NCBI RefSeq assembly: GCF_900142015.1 | Contig: NZ_FQZN01000018.1 | Location: 1-64,000, forward strand | Origin: Bacteroides stercorirosoris | GTDB lineage: Bacteria; Bacteroidota; Bacteroidia; Bacteroidales; Bacteroidaceae | DNA length: 64,000 bases | Direction of reading: 5' to 3' | In this document: one piece after another, positions 61,368 to 64,000 of the stretch | Numbering within the stretch: the first letter of the stretch is position 1 | Layout of the letters: each line of letters opens with the position of its first letter | Position numbers and translations under genes: made by a program | Notes under the pieces: model-generated | Databases searched by the model: none | What the model was told of the DNA's origin: nothing | The model's input: the letters and a program-made list of their open reading frames with translations, nothing else

Positions 61368-61397
61368 CACCATGAGTGAAGATACCTACAAAACCAT
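61360..61397 (+). repeat. 38-bp direct repeat, copy 2
   Basis: Second copy of the sequence at 57374-57411 (one mismatch), here in its intact context at the 5' end of yigZ. Confidence 0.92.
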
Positions 61398-61977
61398 AAA
61401 CGCCCCTGCCGAAGGGATTTATACCGAGAAGCGTAGCAAATTCATTGCTATCGCCTTGCCTGTGCGTACTGTCGATGAGGTAAAATCGCATCTGGAAACT
61501 TATCAGAAGAAATATTACGATGCCCGCCACGTCTGCTACGCCTATATGTTGGGAGCCGAGCGCAAGGATTTCCGTGCCAATGATAACGGAGAGCCTTCCG
61601 GTACGGCAGGAAAACCTATCCTGGGACAGATTAACTCCAATGAACTGACCGATATACTGATTATCGTGGTCCGCTACTTCGGTGGCATCAAGTTGGGGAC
61701 GAGCGGACTGATTGTAGCTTATAAAGCTGCTGCTGCCGAAGCGATAGCTGCTGCCGAGATTATAGAAAAGACGGTGGATGAGACGGTGGCTTTCCTGTTT
61801 GAATACCCTTTTATGAATGACGTGATGCGCATTGTCAAGGAGGAGGAGCCGGAGATACTGGAACAGTCGTACGATATGGATTGCCGCATGACGCTCCGCA
61901 TCCGTAAGTCGATGATGCCGAAGCTGAAGGCACGCCTGGAAAAAGTCGAGACATTGCGCTTTGAAGAGGATGCGTAA
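61372..61977 (+). CDS. yigZ: YigZ/IMPACT family protein
   Basis: A 201-aa cytoplasmic protein. The N-terminal UPF0029 domain (about 18-125) has KRSKFIAIALPVRTVDEVKS, DARHVCYAYMLG, NDNGEPSGTAGKPIL and RYFGGIKLGTSGLIVAYK. The C-terminal DUF1949 ferredoxin-like domain is about 140-200. Role not firmly known (translation-related IMPACT homologue). A copy of its promoter and first eight codons is present 4 kb upstream. Confidence 0.93.
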   Translation: MSEDTYKTINAPAEGIYTEKRSKFIAIALPVRTVDEVKSHLETYQKKYYDARHVCYAYMLGAERKDFRANDNGEPSGTAGKPILGQINSNELTDILIIVVRYFGGIKLGTSGLIVAYKAAAAEAIAAAEIIEKTVDETVAFLFEYPFMNDVMRIVKEEEPEILEQSYDMDCRMTLRIRKSMMPKLKARLEKVETLRFEEDA

Positions 61978-62013
61978 TGTCTCAACTCCCCAGAGAAAAT
62001 TCCTCCGGTACGT

Positions 62014-62223
62014 CTATTTCAGAGATAAATCGTTATAGTGGATTTTTCTGTGCGTCCCGTCGCAGAAGGGTTGTTTATAAGAGCGTCCGCAGCGACACAA
62101 GGCGATTCTTCCTTTTCGTACCTCTGCTTTTCCCTCCCGGTCTATCAATTTGAAATTGCCTTCTACAATAAAAGGTCCGTTAGGTGTAGCCGTGATGGCT
62201 ACTGTATTTTCTTCTGTTTCCAT
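62014..62223 (-). CDS. CDGSH iron-sulfur domain protein
   Basis: A 69-aa single-domain protein. The cluster motif is complete: CRCGRSYKQPFCDGTH (Cys-x-Cys, then Cys and His), which binds a 2Fe-2S cluster. Function in bacteria unclear (redox sensing or cluster transfer). Confidence 0.92.
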   Translation of the reverse strand: METEENTVAITATPNGPFIVEGNFKLIDREGKAEVRKGRIALCRCGRSYKQPFCDGTHRKIHYNDLSLK

Positions 62224-62313
62224 ATCATTGTTTTTTTAATGTTATACGTTTCAAATAAAACGTTTGCGTATGGAAATAGTTTATCCATTCACTTTTTTTG
62301 TATGGATTTCCTT

Positions 62314-62321
62314 ATCTTTGT
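62314..62321 (+). promoter_or_regulatory. Promoter -7 box of the HpaII-like gene
   Basis: TATCTTTG 28 nt before the ATG at 62349. Confidence 0.6.
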
Positions 62322-62348
62322 GCGCACTTATAAATAATATATAGATAT

Positions 62349-63476
62349 ATGGCATTCGAAGCAACAAAGCGTGAGTTGGGCGAACTCTACACATTCTTTC
62401 GCCTGTTGGCAGACGGAAAGGTTTCATTGGGCACACCGCAAGTCCGGAAGGATGAAGCAAAGTGCTGGCCCATTGCGATGGTACAAAGGGAAGAGCATGA
62501 CGGCACGCGCCGTTATTATATAGAACAGGAAAATATCCGTATCGTCAGCGGGACGGTGGAGAAAACGGGGACGTTTACTGTGGCTGGCAAGGAAGAACAG
62601 AACATTCCCCGCGAAGACTTTGGCGGGGCGGCAGAGATTATACTTGAATTGCTGAAAACGACTGCCGGTTCTGATACGATTGAAGTTCCTGAAGGTCTGG
62701 AAGGTTTTCTGGATGCCATCAATGTCTACGATTTGGAGGCGAAGACGGAAGACCGCACGGATTTCTCTGTTGCCTTCTGGCACGCTGAAGCACCGTTGAC
62801 GGGATTTAATGTCCGTTGCCGCCTCAGTTCGATGAACCCGTTGCTGGATGGCGGACGCACGGCAAACCTGAAACTGGAACAGTCGGGCATCAAGTTTGCT
62901 ACGCCTACGGTGAACAAGGTGAATGCTTTGCCGGAATCTCCGACGGAGGTTACGGAACGTATGCTGATGATTGAGCGTCTGGGCGGAGTGCTGAAATATT
63001 CGGATGTGGCGGACCGTGTGTTCCGTTGCAACCTGCTGATGATTGATTTACACTTCCCCCGTATGTTGGCGGAGATGGTGCGCATGATGCACCTCGACGG
63101 CATTTCCCGTGTCAGCGAACTGACGGAGTGTATCAAAGAGATAAATCCCCTGAAGATAAAAGATGAACTGATAAACAAACATGGTTTCTATGAGTTTAAG
63201 ATGAAACAGTTCTTGTTGGCACTTGCTTTGGGCATGCGTCCGGCAAAGATATATAACGGTACGGACTCAGCCGTAGAAGGCATTCTGCTGGTAAATGCGG
63301 AAGGGGAGGTGCTTTGTTATCATAAATCGGAGCGCCAGGTATTTGTCGATTTCTTATATCAGAACACCCGTTTTGAGAAAGGCTCGGTAGATAAGGATAA
63401 GTACGGTTTCCTTGAAAAAGAGAACGGTGTGTATTATTTCAGACTGAATGTAAAGATTGGGTTGACAAAAAAATAA
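62349..63476 (+). CDS. HpaII-family restriction endonuclease-like protein
   Basis: A 375-aa cytoplasmic protein. The N terminus (RELGELYTFFRLLADGKVSLGTPQ) and the C terminus (DKYGFLEKENGVYYFRLNVKIGL) follow the layout of the HpaII endonuclease family, which cuts CCGG. Length is close to the 358 aa of HpaII. No methyltransferase gene is next to it in this window. Its stop overlaps the ATG of the nitroreductase gene (TAATG). Family call is by pattern memory; catalytic residues cannot be pointed out. Confidence 0.65.
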   Translation: MAFEATKRELGELYTFFRLLADGKVSLGTPQVRKDEAKCWPIAMVQREEHDGTRRYYIEQENIRIVSGTVEKTGTFTVAGKEEQNIPREDFGGAAEIILELLKTTAGSDTIEVPEGLEGFLDAINVYDLEAKTEDRTDFSVAFWHAEAPLTGFNVRCRLSSMNPLLDGGRTANLKLEQSGIKFATPTVNKVNALPESPTEVTERMLMIERLGGVLKYSDVADRVFRCNLLMIDLHFPRMLAEMVRMMHLDGISRVSELTECIKEINPLKIKDELINKHGFYEFKMKQFLLALALGMRPAKIYNGTDSAVEGILLVNAEGEVLCYHKSERQVFVDFLYQNTRFEKGSVDKDKYGFLEKENGVYYFRLNVKIGLTKK

Positions 63477-64000
63477 TGAGTATGAATGAGATTTTAAAAA
63501 ACATCAAGTCGCGTCGCAGTGTGCGCGCTTATACGGAACAACAGATTTCGCAGGAAGATTTAAGCACCATTCTGGAAGCGGCAACCTATGCCCCCAGTGG
63601 TATGGGACTCCAGACGTGGCATTTCACCGCTATTCAGAATGACGCTGTACTGGAAGAACTGAACGAAAAGATTAAAGGTGCTTTTGCCAAGAGCGATGAA
63701 CCCCGTTTGCAGGAACGCGGACATAGCCGGACGTATTGTTGTTATTATCATGCTCCTACACTCGTCATTGTTTCCAACGAACCGACACAGTGGTGGGCAA
63801 GCATGGATTGTGCCTGTGCCATGCAGAATATCTTCCTGGCAGCCAAGTCTCTCGGCATCGGTTCCTGCTGGATAAACCAGTTGGGGCAAACTTGTGATGA
63901 TCCTGATGTGCGTGCTTTCCTTACGAAGCTGGGCATCCCCGAAAATCACCGCGTATATGGTTGTGCCGCTTTAGGCTATGCAGCTGCTGCTCCGGTGAAG
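63476..64000 (+). CDS. Nitroreductase-family protein (partial, runs off the window)
   Basis: 175 codons open to the end of the window. SRRSVRAYTEQQIS (FMN-phosphate Arg pair), AATYAPSGMGLQTWHF, CAMQNIFLAAKSLGIGSCW and GCAALGYAA mark the FMN-dependent nitroreductase fold; acts on quinones, nitro compounds or similar with NAD(P)H. ATG at 63476 overlaps the upstream stop; an ATG at 63482 is also possible. Confidence 0.92.
   Translation, partial: MSMNEILKNIKSRRSVRAYTEQQISQEDLSTILEAATYAPSGMGLQTWHFTAIQNDAVLEELNEKIKGAFAKSDEPRLQERGHSRTYCCYYHAPTLVIVSNEPTQWWASMDCACAMQNIFLAAKSLGIGSCWINQLGQTCDDPDVRAFLTKLGIPENHRVYGCAALGYAAAAPVK

Larger units (their letters stand above)
57412..61397. mobile_element. Repeat-bounded inserted module (acetyltransferase, HAD, AraC, BpsA-SpeD), about 4 kb
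   Basis: Bounded by the 38-bp direct repeat at 57374 and 61360, so that yigZ is intact on the right and a truncated copy remains on the left. No integrase or transposase is inside. The repeat geometry fits insertion of DNA carrying a copy of the yigZ 5' end, or recombination between such copies. The neighbouring element's integrase could have acted in trans (inference). Confidence 0.65.

Overview
This 64 kb window looks like chromosome of a gut-type Bacteroides (Bacteroidales). The evidence: TonB-dependent receptors with an N-terminal carboxypeptidase-D-like domain, surface lipoproteins with a G/A-C lipobox, a complete Na+-translocating NADH:quinone reductase operon, an NBU-like integrated mobilizable element, and a large number of Bacteroidales-type promoters (TAnnTTTG near -7, often with TTTG or TTG about 19-20 nt upstream) in place of classical -10/-35 and Shine-Dalgarno signals. 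No species can be named from the sequence alone.

Layout. 0-2 kb: tRNA-Lys divergent from ettA. 2.1-9 kb: three-gene operon of TonB receptor, OB-fold-like lipoprotein and secreted DNA/RNA non-specific endonuclease, a plausible extracellular nucleic-acid scavenging unit. 9.1-15.1 kb (minus): four-gene operon DUF5686 protein, rarA, 2-hydroxyacid dehydrogenase, EEP-family membrane protein. 15.3-24.4 kb: glycosyltransferase, UDP-GlcNAc 2-epimerase, TRIC-type channel, M16 protease, an ECF sigma factor, a repeat-rich spacer, and a carboxyltransferase with a degenerate biotin-type domain. 24.5-31.4 kb: hybrid histidine kinase with four PAS-like regions, GT2 membrane glycosyltransferase, BamA/TamA-like barrel, exported C1B aminopeptidase. 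31.7-37.6 kb: nqrABCDEF. 37.8-43 kb: DbpA-like helicase, then serC-serA-small membrane protein-DUF1015. 43-45 kb: an ECF sigma operon and a divergent membrane-protein gene, each preceded by the same bipartite promoter. 45-49.6 kb: housekeeping enzymes.

49.7-61.4 kb is accessory DNA. The first part (about 49.8-57.2 kb) is an integrated mobilizable element: IntDOT-like tyrosine recombinase, truncated HTH gene, SF3-type helicase, Toprim primase, oriT-like palindromes, a MobV relaxase broken by a one-base frameshift, and one AT-rich cargo gene of unknown function. The second part (57.4-61.4 kb) is bounded by a 38-bp direct repeat that copies the promoter and first codons of yigZ. It carries an O-acetyltransferase, a HAD phosphatase, an AraC regulator and a fusion of a BpsA-type aminopropyltransferase with S-adenosylmethionine decarboxylase. 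The fusion suggests an acquired SAM-dependent polyamine pathway packed into one protein.

After the island come intact yigZ, a CDGSH protein, an HpaII-like restriction endonuclease with no methyltransferase beside it, and a nitroreductase that runs off the window. The strongest candidates for under-described biology are the BpsA-SpeD fusion and its repeat-flanked module, the self-regulated ECF sigma regulon, the nuclease/TonB operon, and the unknown cargo gene of the mobilizable element.
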